Origin: Telmatobacter sp. DSM 110680
GTDB taxonomy: Bacteria; Acidobacteriota; Terriglobia; Terriglobales; Acidobacteriaceae
Direction of reading: 5' to 3'
Assembly: GCF_039994875.1 (NCBI RefSeq)
Contig: NZ_CP121196.1
Span: forward strand, 2,232,001-2,296,000
DNA length: 64,000 bases
Shown here: positions 52,361-61,562 of the stretch, piece by piece
Layout of the letters: each line of letters starts with the position of its first letter
How positions within the stretch are numbered: position 1 is the stretch's first letter
Notes under the pieces: model-generated
Seen by the model: the letters and a program-made list of their open reading frames with translations, nothing else
The model's database searches: none
What the model was told of the DNA's origin: nothing
Made by a program: the position numbers and the translations under genes

Positions 52361-53659
52361 ATGAGCTCTTCCCCCGTACAGAAAAAGCGCATCAATACGC
52401 CGCGACAGGTTTTGTTTGCGAGCCTGGTGGGGACTGCTGTCGAGTTTTTTGATTTCTACATCTATGCAACGGCGGCGGTGCTGGTATTTCCGCGGCTGTT
52501 CTTTCCTGCGACGGATCCGGCGTCGTCGGTGCTGGCATCGCTGGCTACATTTGCGATTGCGTTTGTGGCGCGGCCGATCGGGTCCGCGCTTTTTGGACAC
52601 TTCGGAGATCGCATCGGGCGTAAGCGAACGCTGGTGCTGGCGTTGTTGACGATGGGTATTTCAACGTTCGTGATTGGGATGTTGCCGTCGTATAAGTCAA
52701 TTGGATTGGTGGCACCGTTATTGTTGGCGCTATGCCGGTTCGGGCAGGGAATCGGGCTTGGCGGGGAGTGGGGTGGAGCGATTTTGCTGGCGGTGGAGAA
52801 TGCTCCAGCGAACAAGCGCGCACTCTATGGGATGTTTCCGCAACTCGGGGCTCCTCTGGGTTTTCTGCTTTCGGGCGGGATTTTCCTTGTGCTTTCGCGA
52901 TGGCTGACGGACACACAGTTTTTCGCATTTGGATGGAGGCTGCCGTTTCTGGCCAGCGCTGTGCTGGTGTTGCTGGGTCTTTACGTGCGGCTGTCGATCA
53001 CGGAGACGCCAGTGTTTGCTGCTGCATTGAAGCGGGCAAAGCCGGTGGAGGTTCCCATTGCGACGGTGTTTCGGCTGCACACGAAGCAAGTGATTGCAGG
53101 AATTATGGTGTGCATGGCGACGTTTGTTTTGTTTTACCTGATGACAGTGTTTGCGCTGTCGTGGGGGACGACGGCGCTGCATTACAACCGGGCAAATTTT
53201 CTGGTCTTGCAACTGATTGGAGTGGTGTTTTTCGGGCTGACGATTCCACTGTCAGCGTGGTTGGCGGAACGGGGGCGAAGGCCGGTGATGTTTGTGGTGT
53301 CGGCGTTGATCGCGGTGTTTGGCTTATTTATGGCGCGACTATTTTCTGCAGGACCTCACGGTGCGCTGACGATGATGGTGCTGGGACTGGCGCTGATGGG
53401 AGTTACGTATGGGCCTTTGGGAACGGTGGTGTCAGAGTTGTTTCCCACCTCGGTGCGATATACGGGATCGTCCCTGGCATTCAGTATGGCGGGGATTCTA
53501 GGTGCATCGCTGGCGCCATACATCGCGACGTGGCTGGCAAATAAATACGGGCTTCCGTTTGTGGGGTACTACCTGACAGCATCGGCTGTTGTGTCGTTTG
53601 TGGGGTTGCTGATGATTCGCGAGACGAGCGGGGATGACCTTGGGGTGACGGTGGAATAA
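52361..53659 (+). CDS. MFS transporter of the metabolite:H+ symporter (MHS) type
   Basis: A 432-residue carrier with 12 predicted membrane helices. The MHS-type marks are the N-terminal VGTAVEFFDFYIYATAAVLV, the loop 2-3 motif GHFGDRIGRKRTLVLALLTM, CRFGQGIGLGGEWGGAILLA and the later loop AERGRRPVMF. Relatives carry proline/betaine, shikimate, citrate or alpha-ketoglutarate by proton symport; the substrate cannot be read here. ATG 52361 lacks a clear Shine-Dalgarno; a dispersed repeat lies just upstream. The downstream gene starts 59 bases later. Confidence 0.9.
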   Translation: MSSSPVQKKRINTPRQVLFASLVGTAVEFFDFYIYATAAVLVFPRLFFPATDPASSVLASLATFAIAFVARPIGSALFGHFGDRIGRKRTLVLALLTMGISTFVIGMLPSYKSIGLVAPLLLALCRFGQGIGLGGEWGGAILLAVENAPANKRALYGMFPQLGAPLGFLLSGGIFLVLSRWLTDTQFFAFGWRLPFLASAVLVLLGLYVRLSITETPVFAAALKRAKPVEVPIATVFRLHTKQVIAGIMVCMATFVLFYLMTVFALSWGTTALHYNRANFLVLQLIGVVFFGLTIPLSAWLAERGRRPVMFVVSALIAVFGLFMARLFSAGPHGALTMMVLGLALMGVTYGPLGTVVSELFPTSVRYTGSSLAFSMAGILGASLAPYIATWLANKYGLPFVGYYLTASAVVSFVGLLMIRETSGDDLGVTVE

Positions 53660-53718
53660 GTGGGGGTGAGTGCTTCGCGCCTGCAATGATCTTTGGCTAC
53701 ATGTCCTAAGCTAAAGGT

Positions 53719-54771
53719 ATGGTGGATTATCCTGCGGATTCTGTTCCGGATGCAAAACCCTCTTCGATGCTGGTGCGCGATGCGGCCAAAGCAGCGGACA
53801 CGTTTTTTGATGTTCTGGTGATCGGCGCTGGGCCGACGGGGCTGGCGTGCGCCATCGAAGTACAGAAGGCCGGCTTCACGGTAGCGTTGGTGGACAAGGG
53901 ATGCATCTGCAATTCTCTGTTTCACTATCCATCGCACATGACGTTCTTCACTACGCCTGAATTGCTGGAGATTGGCGGGATTCCGTTTCCCAGTCCGAAT
54001 CCGAAGCCGACTCGCAATGAGGCGCTGCAGTATTACCGTCTGGTGGCCGCTCATTACAAGCTGGACGTGCGGCAATATGAACGCGTGGAGCGTGTGATGG
54101 GCGAGGACGGTGAATTCACGGTGCGGACGGAGGATCGCTTTGGGCGGACTGGCGCGTTGCGGGCGCGGAAGTTGATCGTCTCAACGGGGTACTACGACCT
54201 GCCGAATCTGATGTGCATTCCGGGTGAGTCTCTGAGCAAGGTTTTTCATTATTACAACGATCCGCATCCGTATTTCGATATGGATGTGGTGGTGATTGGC
54301 GGAAAGAATTCCTCCGCGATTGCGGCGCTGGAATTGTGGCGTAGCGGAGCTCGGGTAACGCTGGTGCATCGGCATGAAGGGATGCATCGGCATGTGAAGT
54401 ACTGGATCAAGCCCGACATTGAGAATCGCATCAAGAACGGCGAGATTGAAGCGTACTTCAATACCGACGTAGTTGAGATCACGCAGGACGCGGTGGTGCT
54501 GAAGACCCGCGAGGGACTCAAGAGTATCAAGAATGATTTTGTCTTTGCCATGACGGGGTATCATCCCGACTTCAATTTTCTTGAGAGCATGGGGGTCCGT
54601 TTTGTGGGTCCGGACAGATTGCCGGTTTGCAATGCGGAGACGCTGGAGAGCAATGTGCCGGGGATATTTCTGGCAGGTGTGATCGTGGCAGGATCACGGA
54701 CGAATGAGATCTTTATTGAAAACGGGAGGTTCCACGGCGGCCAGATTGCTCAAGCTTTATTGGGTAAATAG
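53719..54771 (+). CDS. ypdA: YpdA-type putative bacillithiol disulfide reductase
   Basis: A 350-residue flavoprotein. FAD-binding VLVIGAGPTGLACAIEVQKA, then the YpdA-type stretch VALVDKGCICNSLFHYPSHM with MTFFTTPELLEIGGIPFP, the NADPH site VVVIGGKNSSAIAALELWRS and the C-terminal GIFLAGVIVAG. There is no CxxC redox pair as in thioredoxin reductase, which fits YpdA, where a single Cys (here probably one of the two in GCICN) is used. In Firmicutes YpdA reduces oxidised bacillithiol with NADPH. Its N-terminus is ~25 residues longer than usual. No bacilliredoxin or bshA-C gene is nearby. Confidence 0.9.
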   Translation: MVDYPADSVPDAKPSSMLVRDAAKAADTFFDVLVIGAGPTGLACAIEVQKAGFTVALVDKGCICNSLFHYPSHMTFFTTPELLEIGGIPFPSPNPKPTRNEALQYYRLVAAHYKLDVRQYERVERVMGEDGEFTVRTEDRFGRTGALRARKLIVSTGYYDLPNLMCIPGESLSKVFHYYNDPHPYFDMDVVVIGGKNSSAIAALELWRSGARVTLVHRHEGMHRHVKYWIKPDIENRIKNGEIEAYFNTDVVEITQDAVVLKTREGLKSIKNDFVFAMTGYHPDFNFLESMGVRFVGPDRLPVCNAETLESNVPGIFLAGVIVAGSRTNEIFIENGRFHGGQIAQALLGK

Positions 54772-54876
54772 GTTGCTGCGGTTGAGGAACTAATGTACCC
54801 GCGGGCGTAACCACAATCCGGGTGACTTCCGTTAAACTTGGTAACAACAGTTTTCCCCAAGTTTGAGGTCTATCTG

Positions 54877-56742
54877 ATGCGCTGGTGGCCACGGACCGTC
54901 CGATGGCAGCTGATTCTATGGCTGATGCTGCTCGAGGTCTTATCTGTCGCTCTGTTTGCAATTGTCCTCGTGAAGATCGAGGGACAAGAGATACGCAAGC
55001 GCGCGCTGGAGCGGCTGACGCACCAGGCAACGTCGGTGGCTCTGCAGGCGGAAGAGGCCTATCGGCAACAGCACCCTGAACTTGTGCTTGCTTCCTTGCG
55101 CATGATGGGCGAAGCGCCCAGCGTGGCGGGTGCCAAGATTACGGATGCGGCCGGCAACATTCTTTTCGTCAGCGGAATAGAGCGGCCCGAATCTGCACTG
55201 GAGCCTGCAGAGAAGGCGCAGATAGCCCAGGTAATCAAGCACGAGCCTCTGGTTTTCTCGTTCGGCAAGAATCGCTTTGAAGGTGTGAAAGCGATTTACG
55301 TGGGTGACGCTCTTCGCGGCTACGCGTGGGTTGAGACGGATCGATCCTGGGACAACGAAATACTCGACACGGTCTTGCGCAGTTCGTTTTCGTTCGGTCT
55401 TATCTGGATCGGCGCTTCGGCGCTGCTGGTGCTGCTATTGTCGCGTTCCATTTCCAGGCCATTGGGAGTATTGCAGGGGGGAACCCGGGCGCTGATGGAG
55501 GGACCTGCGACAAGGGCGCAGTTTCCGCTGCCTGTGAAGGTGGATAACGAGTTTGGAGATTTAATCCAGGCCTTCAACCGGATGGTAGCTTCGCTCGAGG
55601 AACAACGTTCTGGCTTGAACGATACGCTTTCGCTTCTGGATTCGATGCTGGCCAACGCGCCGATCGGACTGGTGTTCTTTGATCGGCAATCGCGGATTGT
55701 GCGGGTGAACGAAGTTTTCGCGAAGATGACAGGGGTGGCGCTGAGCCGGCATCTGGGGCGCATGTTGCCGGAACTGTTGCCGGAGCCGACTGCCAAGCGG
55801 CTGGAGGATGCTGTACGCCACGTGCTTGAGACGGAAGCGACAGTGCATGATCTCGAGGTTACAGGACAACGCAACGATGGAGGCGGAACCTGGACGTGGC
55901 TGATGACCGCCTACCCGGTTCGACCGAGCGCCGAAAAGGTTCGCTGGGTAGGCGCGATTGTGACGGATGTGAGCGAAAGAAAGCGAAGCGAAGATGCGTT
56001 GCGCCGCACTGAGAAGCTGGCCGCGACGGGACGCCTTGCCGCTTCGATCGCGCATGAGATCAACAATCCCCTGGAAGCGATTACGAACTTGTTGTACCTG
56101 CTGCGCAGATTCTGCAAGCTGGATGAAAGCGCATTGAATTACGTCACGATTGCGGAGCGGGAAGTGCATCGCATGTCGGAGATCACGCAACAGACGCTGC
56201 GTTTTTACCGGCAATCGACGCTTCCGGCACGCGCGAGCATGGAGGAGTTGCTGGACTCGGTTCTGGATATGTACATCGCGAGGCTGGCTACGCTGGGCGT
56301 GAGTCTGGATCGGCGCTATGATCCGAACCTCGATCTCTTTTGTTTTGCGGGCGAGCTCCGCCAGGTGTTTTCAAACTTTGTGAGCAACGCGATGGATGCA
56401 ATGGCAGGCGGCGGCAGGCTAATTGTGAGCGCCCGACGTTCGCGGGACTGGGTGCATCCTGAGCGCGAAGGAGTGCGCTTCACGATTGCCGACACCGGTA
56501 GCGGCATGGCGCCGGAAGTGCGCGCGCACCTTTTTGAGGCATTCTTTACGACCAAGGGGGCGACAGGGACGGGCCTTGGACTATGGGTGAGTCACGAGAT
56601 CATCCTGAAGCATCATGGAATCATTGCGGTGCGCAGTAGAGCTGGCAACTCCTCGGGGACGGTATTCCACATCTTCTTTCCCGACAACGAGGTGCTGACG
56701 AGCGGGGCGCAACTGGTTGAAGGGGCTACTTCCGAAGCTTAA
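54877..56742 (+). CDS. Membrane sensor histidine kinase with HAMP and PAS domains
   Basis: A 621-residue kinase. ATG 54877 puts GAGG about 9 bases upstream and starts MRWWPRTVRWQLILWLMLLE, a first membrane helix; a frame extension to 54838 adds 13 unlikely residues. A periplasmic domain of about 130 residues precedes helix 2 (FGLIWIGASALLVLLLSRSI). Then HAMP (about 195-255), PAS (about 265-380, LANAPIGLVFFDRQSRIVRV), the H-box ASIAHEINNPLEAITNLLYL with His393, and the ATPase domain with N, G1 and G2 boxes (NFVSNAMDAM, DTGSGM, GTGLGLWVSHEII). No response regulator is adjacent, so it is an orphan kinase. Confidence 0.92.
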   Translation: MRWWPRTVRWQLILWLMLLEVLSVALFAIVLVKIEGQEIRKRALERLTHQATSVALQAEEAYRQQHPELVLASLRMMGEAPSVAGAKITDAAGNILFVSGIERPESALEPAEKAQIAQVIKHEPLVFSFGKNRFEGVKAIYVGDALRGYAWVETDRSWDNEILDTVLRSSFSFGLIWIGASALLVLLLSRSISRPLGVLQGGTRALMEGPATRAQFPLPVKVDNEFGDLIQAFNRMVASLEEQRSGLNDTLSLLDSMLANAPIGLVFFDRQSRIVRVNEVFAKMTGVALSRHLGRMLPELLPEPTAKRLEDAVRHVLETEATVHDLEVTGQRNDGGGTWTWLMTAYPVRPSAEKVRWVGAIVTDVSERKRSEDALRRTEKLAATGRLAASIAHEINNPLEAITNLLYLLRRFCKLDESALNYVTIAEREVHRMSEITQQTLRFYRQSTLPARASMEELLDSVLDMYIARLATLGVSLDRRYDPNLDLFCFAGELRQVFSNFVSNAMDAMAGGGRLIVSARRSRDWVHPEREGVRFTIADTGSGMAPEVRAHLFEAFFTTKGATGTGLGLWVSHEIILKHHGIIAVRSRAGNSSGTVFHIFFPDNEVLTSGAQLVEGATSEA

Positions 56743-56745
56743 AAT

Positions 56746-56768
56746 GCCGGGAATCAGCCACTCCCGGC
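56746..56768. terminator. Hairpin just after the kinase gene
   Basis: GCCGGGA (56746-56752) pairs with TCCCGGC (56762-56768) over a 9-base loop, starting 3 bases after the stop codon. There is no U-tract, so termination efficiency is doubtful. Confidence 0.35.
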
Positions 56769-56912
56769 AGGGGATTTCGATGAGTTCCGTTACCATCGAG
56801 CGGAACTTTTGCCTTGGGCTGGGGTTAGTAACGATGACGGGAGTGTCTAAAAACCGTCAAACTTAGCAACGGCATCAAAACGTCGCAGGCACGCATGCGG
56901 GAGATTAAAACC

Positions 56913-58292
56913 ATGAACAAGCCTTTGATATTAAGGATATTTTCCTCGGTTGGAGTGATTGCTTTGGCGGGCGCGATGGCGCTGGCCCAGGACGCCGCAC
57001 CGTCCAGCGCGCCGCGCAGCGATGGACAGATCGAGATGGACGTAGTGCACGCACTGGATGGATCGCAGGCACTGAAGAACGATCTGATCACGGCGGCTAC
57101 GATTCAAAGCGAGGTGACTCTCTCGGGGACGGTGTCGAGTGACTCCTCGAAACAACTGGCCGAGTCGATCGCGAAGACAGTTCCTGGCGTGAGCAAGGTC
57201 CACAATAATCTGAAGGTCGGAAATCCCGCGGATGACGCCAACGCACAGGGTGCTCCAGCGAACGACCCGAGCAACGGCATGGCGGACGCCCAGGCGGCAC
57301 CTCCGCAGGACAACGGGCAGAATCCCAATTACAACCAGAATCCGGGCCCTGATCAGGGTGCGCCGAGCATCAATCAGGCTCCGCCGCCGAACTGGGGCGA
57401 TCAGAATCAGCAACAGCAGCCCGCTTACGGGCAACAGCAGCCTCCGGCTTACGGACAGAATCAGCCGGGATATGGGCAGCAGGCGCCGCCTCCTCCAGGG
57501 TACGGACAGGCTGGGCCGCCTCCGGGATATGGGCAGCAGGCACCCCCTCCGGGATATGGACAGCGTCCTGACTATGCGCAGGCTCCGCCTCCGCCGCGTT
57601 ATTCATTGCCGCGGGGACCGGTCACCATTCCGCAGGGAACTTTGATCCAGGTGCGGACGAATGAACCGGTGAACAGCAAGCGCGCCAAGGATGGCGAGCC
57701 GATCCAGTTCACGGTGATTCAGGATGTAACGTTCGGTGGGGTGCTGGCGATTCCGCGTGGTGCGACGGTGCACGGCGTTATTGCTGAAGTCAAGCGCTCT
57801 GAAAAAGGTTCGCTGACCGGCAGCAACGAACTGGCGCTGGAACTGACGTCGCTGGATCTGATGGGGCAGAGCTATCCGCTGCAGTCCGACATGTTCAAGG
57901 TCAAGGGACCGGGCAAGGGCGGTCGCTCTGCTGGCAACGTTGTGGGTGGAGCGCTGATCGGCGCGATTATTGGCGGCGCGATTGGCGGAGGAGAGGGAGC
58001 AGCGGTGGGCGCAGTGGCCGGTGGTGGCACAGGGGCAGCGGCATCGGCAGCTTCTTCGGGTCCAGGAGTATGGATTCCGGCAGAGGCGCTGGTGAGCTTC
58101 CATCTGGCGACTCCGATTACGGTCGAGCCAGTGTCGCAGCAGGAGGCGATGCGGTTGGCGCAGGGTTTGAATCCCGGCGGACCGAACCTCTATCGTCGCG
58201 GGCCGTACGCATATCCTTACCGGCCTTACCCATATGCTCCGGTGTATTACAGGCCGTATTACTTCACGGGCGGGTACTACTACTGGCGGTAA
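56913..58292 (+). CDS. Exported BON-domain protein with Pro-Gln-Tyr-Gly repeats and glycine zipper
   Basis: A 459-residue exported protein. ATG 56913 has GGGAG at about 10 bases; signal peptide about residues 1-25 (LILRIFSSVGVIALAGAMAL). BON domain about 35-100 (IEMDVVHALDGSQALKNDLI, then VTLSGTVSSDSSKQLAESIA). About 125-220 is a low-complexity region built on PPxYGQ/PGYGQ units. From ~225 a beta domain follows (VTIPQGTLIQVRTNEPVNSK ... IPRGATVHGVIAEVKRSEKG) resembling TrbI/VirB10-like envelope domains, then a glycine zipper (GALIGAIIGGAIGGGEGAAV). The C-terminus is Tyr/Pro-rich (PYAYPYRPYPYAP). Probably envelope-associated; function unknown. A terminator lies 87 bases after the stop. Confidence 0.82.
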   Translation: MNKPLILRIFSSVGVIALAGAMALAQDAAPSSAPRSDGQIEMDVVHALDGSQALKNDLITAATIQSEVTLSGTVSSDSSKQLAESIAKTVPGVSKVHNNLKVGNPADDANAQGAPANDPSNGMADAQAAPPQDNGQNPNYNQNPGPDQGAPSINQAPPPNWGDQNQQQQPAYGQQQPPAYGQNQPGYGQQAPPPPGYGQAGPPPGYGQQAPPPGYGQRPDYAQAPPPPRYSLPRGPVTIPQGTLIQVRTNEPVNSKRAKDGEPIQFTVIQDVTFGGVLAIPRGATVHGVIAEVKRSEKGSLTGSNELALELTSLDLMGQSYPLQSDMFKVKGPGKGGRSAGNVVGGALIGAIIGGAIGGGEGAAVGAVAGGGTGAAASAASSGPGVWIPAEALVSFHLATPITVEPVSQQEAMRLAQGLNPGGPNLYRRGPYAYPYRPYPYAPVYYRPYYFTGGYYYWR

Positions 58293-58328
58293 GGCTTTGC
58301 ATGACGCCCGTGAGACGGACGGGATTTT

Positions 58329-58376
58329 GTAAGACACTGGGCGAAGTTTGTAAGACAAGAGCTGAAAATGTAAGAC
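58329..58376. repeat. Three GTAAGAC direct repeats at about 21-base spacing
   Basis: GTAAGAC occurs at 58329-58335, 58350-58356 and 58370-58376, each preceded by a T/A-rich triplet. The helical spacing suggests binding on one DNA face, but they lie downstream of a gene and before its terminator, so a role is uncertain. Confidence 0.55.
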
Positions 58377-58378
58377 GA

Positions 58379-58408
58379 CGGGCACCCTTGGTTTGGGGTG
58401 CCCGTTTT
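58379..58408. terminator. Intrinsic terminator after the BON-domain gene
   Basis: CGGGCACCC (58379-58387) pairs with GGGTGCCCG (58396-58404) over an 8-base loop, followed by TTTT. It ends the rightward transcript, facing the leftward VWA gene. Confidence 0.88.
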
Positions 58409-58561
58409 GCGTTGTGAGGGAAGATGCCGACTTTCGTGAAATTGTTAGACGTCATGGCTTTTAGAGAAGCGTTGGCATTCCCGCTGTGAGATAGAACGCT
58501 ACAGAGGGCAGCTTCGCCAAATCAGTTGTAGATTTCCCGGGCATTTGCGCCGACTGAGTAA

Positions 58562-61246
58562 CTATTCTTTACGCTTCTCTGGCTTGGGCACGAAGTATCC
58601 GCGTCGCGCCTGAACTTTCATCCCTTTTCGATCGAGCTTCACTTCCAGGCGATGGTACCGGCCGTTTGCCCTCACGCTGTTTAGAGGAAGCTCGAGCATA
58701 TAGACGACTTCTGGCGCTTTAGTGATTGCCTTGAATCCTGCATTCAGGTCGTTGTTGCTGTTAAAGAAAGTGCCGCCGGTTCCATCGGTGAGTTCTCCCA
58801 TAGAATCTTCGGCCAGCTTCATCGAGGCGCGACGATAATCAGAAATTTGCGTCGGATTTCTTTGCCGCGTGTCGTCGCCGGCCGTCATCGAGGCAGTGTA
58901 TAGTCCGCGCGCATCAATCGCGTTGACGATCACGTTCGACTGCTCAGCGAAATCGATCACTTGAGATTCTGCGAACCGCGCCTCTTGCTCAACGGGAAGA
59001 AGGCCATCGGAAACCAGCACCAGGGTGCGCTGTCCCGGCAGCGTTGCCATTCTGCGCACGATCTCTCTAATGGTTGCGTAGGTAGACAGAATATCTTGCT
59101 TGCCGAGGTTCAATGTACGCATAGCAGCCGAATCAGCGAGTCTCTCTGCGAGGCCTTCAGGAGTTTTGGGGTTGCAAACAATCATGATCTGGTCGATGAC
59201 GTCTTTGAGCGCCGCAGGGTCGCGCTTGTTTTCGATGAGATCCGCCTGGTAGTAATCGATTTTTGGACAGTCGCCTTTGTCGGTTCGGTAGATGCCCTGT
59301 GGCCTCAAACTCATAATTGCATCCTGAAGCTTCACGCGATCACGCGTCAGGCCGCTATTGATCTTCCCAGAGATGGAGACTACGGCAGCGATGTCCGAGC
59401 CCTGAATCGTCCCATCCAAGGCATTCGAAGCGGCCTTCTGCACGTAGTTCATGTCATCGTAGGTCAGGTGCATATCGTCGAAGAGAAACACGGTGACACG
59501 CTCTGGCAAGACGGACGATTGGGACGCCGCATTACCCTGTGTCGGCGCTTGCTGATTGGGCTCGGCGATCCTGCTCTCGCTTTTCGCAGGAGCACGCTCC
59601 TCCACGGTGAATGCAGAGATTGATCGCGGCTTGCCTTCATCGAATACCTGGAAGTCCTCTTCCTTCAGGTCTGAGACGGTGCGGCCCTCTTTGTCGCGCA
59701 CAACGACGGGCACCAGGATCCGGTTGACGTTTATTTCGATCGAAGGCGCGCTATATTGTGTTTCGACTTTCGAAGGCGGTGACACGAGTGTCGTCGAAGA
59801 AGGCTGAGGTTGACTGGTTGTGCTCGTCGCTGTAGAGAGCGCGGCAGCTGCTGGTACCGCGGTGGGCCGCTGATCGGACAGTGAGTCGCTCGCTTTACCT
59901 GACGCGTTGGCTGCAGGCCTCTCCGCTTTTCCCGCCGGCGTGGTCGCAGGAGCATTTGACGGCAGATTCGTGGATGGGGCTGCAGCGTGCTCCGGAACTG
60001 GGGTAAAACCCGACGTTTCTGAATTCGATGCCTGTCCGGCGACAGGCCAAGTCTGGTCATTGAGCTCGCTCGCCGGAGACGGTGTCAGCGGCAATGTCGA
60101 TGCAGTGGACTGCTCATCAAGGATCCGCGAAGTAGAAGCAAACATGTGATAGTCGGAAAACAGATTTTCGTTCAACCACTCAGTCGCGGTACCCTTCAAA
60201 GTTGCGTTGACCGTGGCCGGGGCAGAGGAGAGCGCCAGACTTCGCATCGGGCAAATCACCGTTCTGTCTGCAATGGGAACCGGGCCGTAGTCCACGAGAA
60301 TCGCGCCACGTTCAATGGTCGAATTTCCCTTCAGATCAGCGACCAGCGTCACGCGAAGAATTGTCCCCGAAGCTGGATCGATCCATAGAGATCCTTGATA
60401 GGCTGGTTTGCTGCGAACCATAGCGGTCCGGACCATTGCCGTCGTACCCCCAGCTCGAGCCCACCGATTTGAACCAGCGTTGGGTTCAATCTCTTCAACG
60501 GGAGTATCGATCTCGTAGTGCGACGCTGCCTTGGGAACCTGATAGTGAAACACTGCCAACACGCCTGAAGCGGTCTGTTCCCAATTACTCCATCTCATTT
60601 CTCCTTCACCGGAATCACTCAGAATGATCAGGAGTGTGGAACCGAACTCTCCCCAGGTGATGAGTCCGCCTCGTGCAGGCGATGATGCGGCACCGGTACC
60701 CGTCGTTTCGGTGCGCGTCGATGGATTCTCCTTCTCGTTCCGAACGGAAACCTCTTCCTTCGAAGATCCAATCAAGTGGAGCCCGATTCGCTGCAGGTAC
60801 CCTCCTTTCGTCACTTCCTGAGGGCTGTCGTCGAAGCTGAAGGTGGTTCGCGTAGCGAGCAGGTTAGGCAGATGCGGCAATGTCTCGACCGCGAATCTCT
60901 TTGCCGCTTCCAGTAAATGCTGTTGCGCGACCGCGTCGGGTGGTGGCGTAGTCGGCAATTCGCTCGCTGGGGGATCAAGAAAAGCTGACCTGTCTGCCAA
61001 CAAGAGCAAAGCGATTGCCGGCTGTGAGCTGGCCGCGAATTGCTTATTCAAGCGGCCCAGCGCTATATCGGTAAGTCGCTCCGACAGGTCTACGTCGCCG
61101 ATCCTTCGCGCGATCTCAATATCCGACTTGTGCGCGGCTCTGGCCGTCACGAGCATTTGATCGAGTTGCGCAACAGTCATTCGCTTTGCTGCCCATGAGG
61201 GAAGTGTCATCATGGCCAGAAACATCGAAATCAAGATCCACCGCAC
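58562..61246 (-). CDS. Exported VWFA-related protein (acidobacterial VWA type)
   Basis: An exported protein of about 894 residues. GTG 61246 is preferred: GGAG lies 7 bases upstream and the protein then begins with a typical signal peptide (RWILISMFLAMMTLPSWAA). The frame is open to 61465, with another ATG at 61309, which would put the signal deep inside. The N-terminal half is unfamiliar (helical, then beta; GGLITWGEFGSTLLIILSDS). A Pro/Ser/Thr/Ala-rich linker comes before ILVPVVVRDKEGRTVSDLKE, which opens the acidobacterial VWFA-related domain; its metal-site-like motif is FLFDDMHLTYDD. The end (LNSVRANGRYHRLEVKLDRK, GYFVPKPEKRKE) is typical of these proteins. A binding role at the cell envelope is likely. 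Confidence 0.86.
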   Translation of the reverse strand: MRWILISMFLAMMTLPSWAAKRMTVAQLDQMLVTARAAHKSDIEIARRIGDVDLSERLTDIALGRLNKQFAASSQPAIALLLLADRSAFLDPPASELPTTPPPDAVAQQHLLEAAKRFAVETLPHLPNLLATRTTFSFDDSPQEVTKGGYLQRIGLHLIGSSKEEVSVRNEKENPSTRTETTGTGAASSPARGGLITWGEFGSTLLIILSDSGEGEMRWSNWEQTASGVLAVFHYQVPKAASHYEIDTPVEEIEPNAGSNRWARAGGTTAMVRTAMVRSKPAYQGSLWIDPASGTILRVTLVADLKGNSTIERGAILVDYGPVPIADRTVICPMRSLALSSAPATVNATLKGTATEWLNENLFSDYHMFASTSRILDEQSTASTLPLTPSPASELNDQTWPVAGQASNSETSGFTPVPEHAAAPSTNLPSNAPATTPAGKAERPAANASGKASDSLSDQRPTAVPAAAALSTATSTTSQPQPSSTTLVSPPSKVETQYSAPSIEINVNRILVPVVVRDKEGRTVSDLKEEDFQVFDEGKPRSISAFTVEERAPAKSESRIAEPNQQAPTQGNAASQSSVLPERVTVFLFDDMHLTYDDMNYVQKAASNALDGTIQGSDIAAVVSISGKINSGLTRDRVKLQDAIMSLRPQGIYRTDKGDCPKIDYYQADLIENKRDPAALKDVIDQIMIVCNPKTPEGLAERLADSAAMRTLNLGKQDILSTYATIREIVRRMATLPGQRTLVLVSDGLLPVEQEARFAESQVIDFAEQSNVIVNAIDARGLYTASMTAGDDTRQRNPTQISDYRRASMKLAEDSMGELTDGTGGTFFNSNNDLNAGFKAITKAPEVVYMLELPLNSVRANGRYHRLEVKLDRKGMKVQARRGYFVPKPEKRKE

Positions 61247-61562
61247 GCCGCAACTCCGTTTCGCCAGACACCGCTCGTGAGTAAACGAAATCTGCAATTG
61301 AAGAAGCATACCCCTAATCTCATCGAGGCTGCCGTTCGGCCGACTCCGGAATGCGGTTCCTTGGCGAGGAACGTCTGCTCCGGCGATATAGTTTGAGACG
61401 GTCGACTTGTCACGAAGTTGCTCAAGGATTTGGATCGCAGCCACAGAGTATTGCGGCGAGCACAAGTGGAGGTCGACCGCCTATCCGGCATTCAGTAGCT
61501 ACGCGGATACATTGAATGACTTTCTGATTAATACGTCTCTCTGTCTCCGCGTTGTTTCGCTC
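61247..61562. other. Region upstream of the VWA gene
   Basis: 316 bases between the preferred VWA start and the cyclophilin stop. It contains the frame extension of the VWA gene up to 61465 and the rival ATG at 61309. No repeat, hairpin or other gene was seen. Confidence 0.5.
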
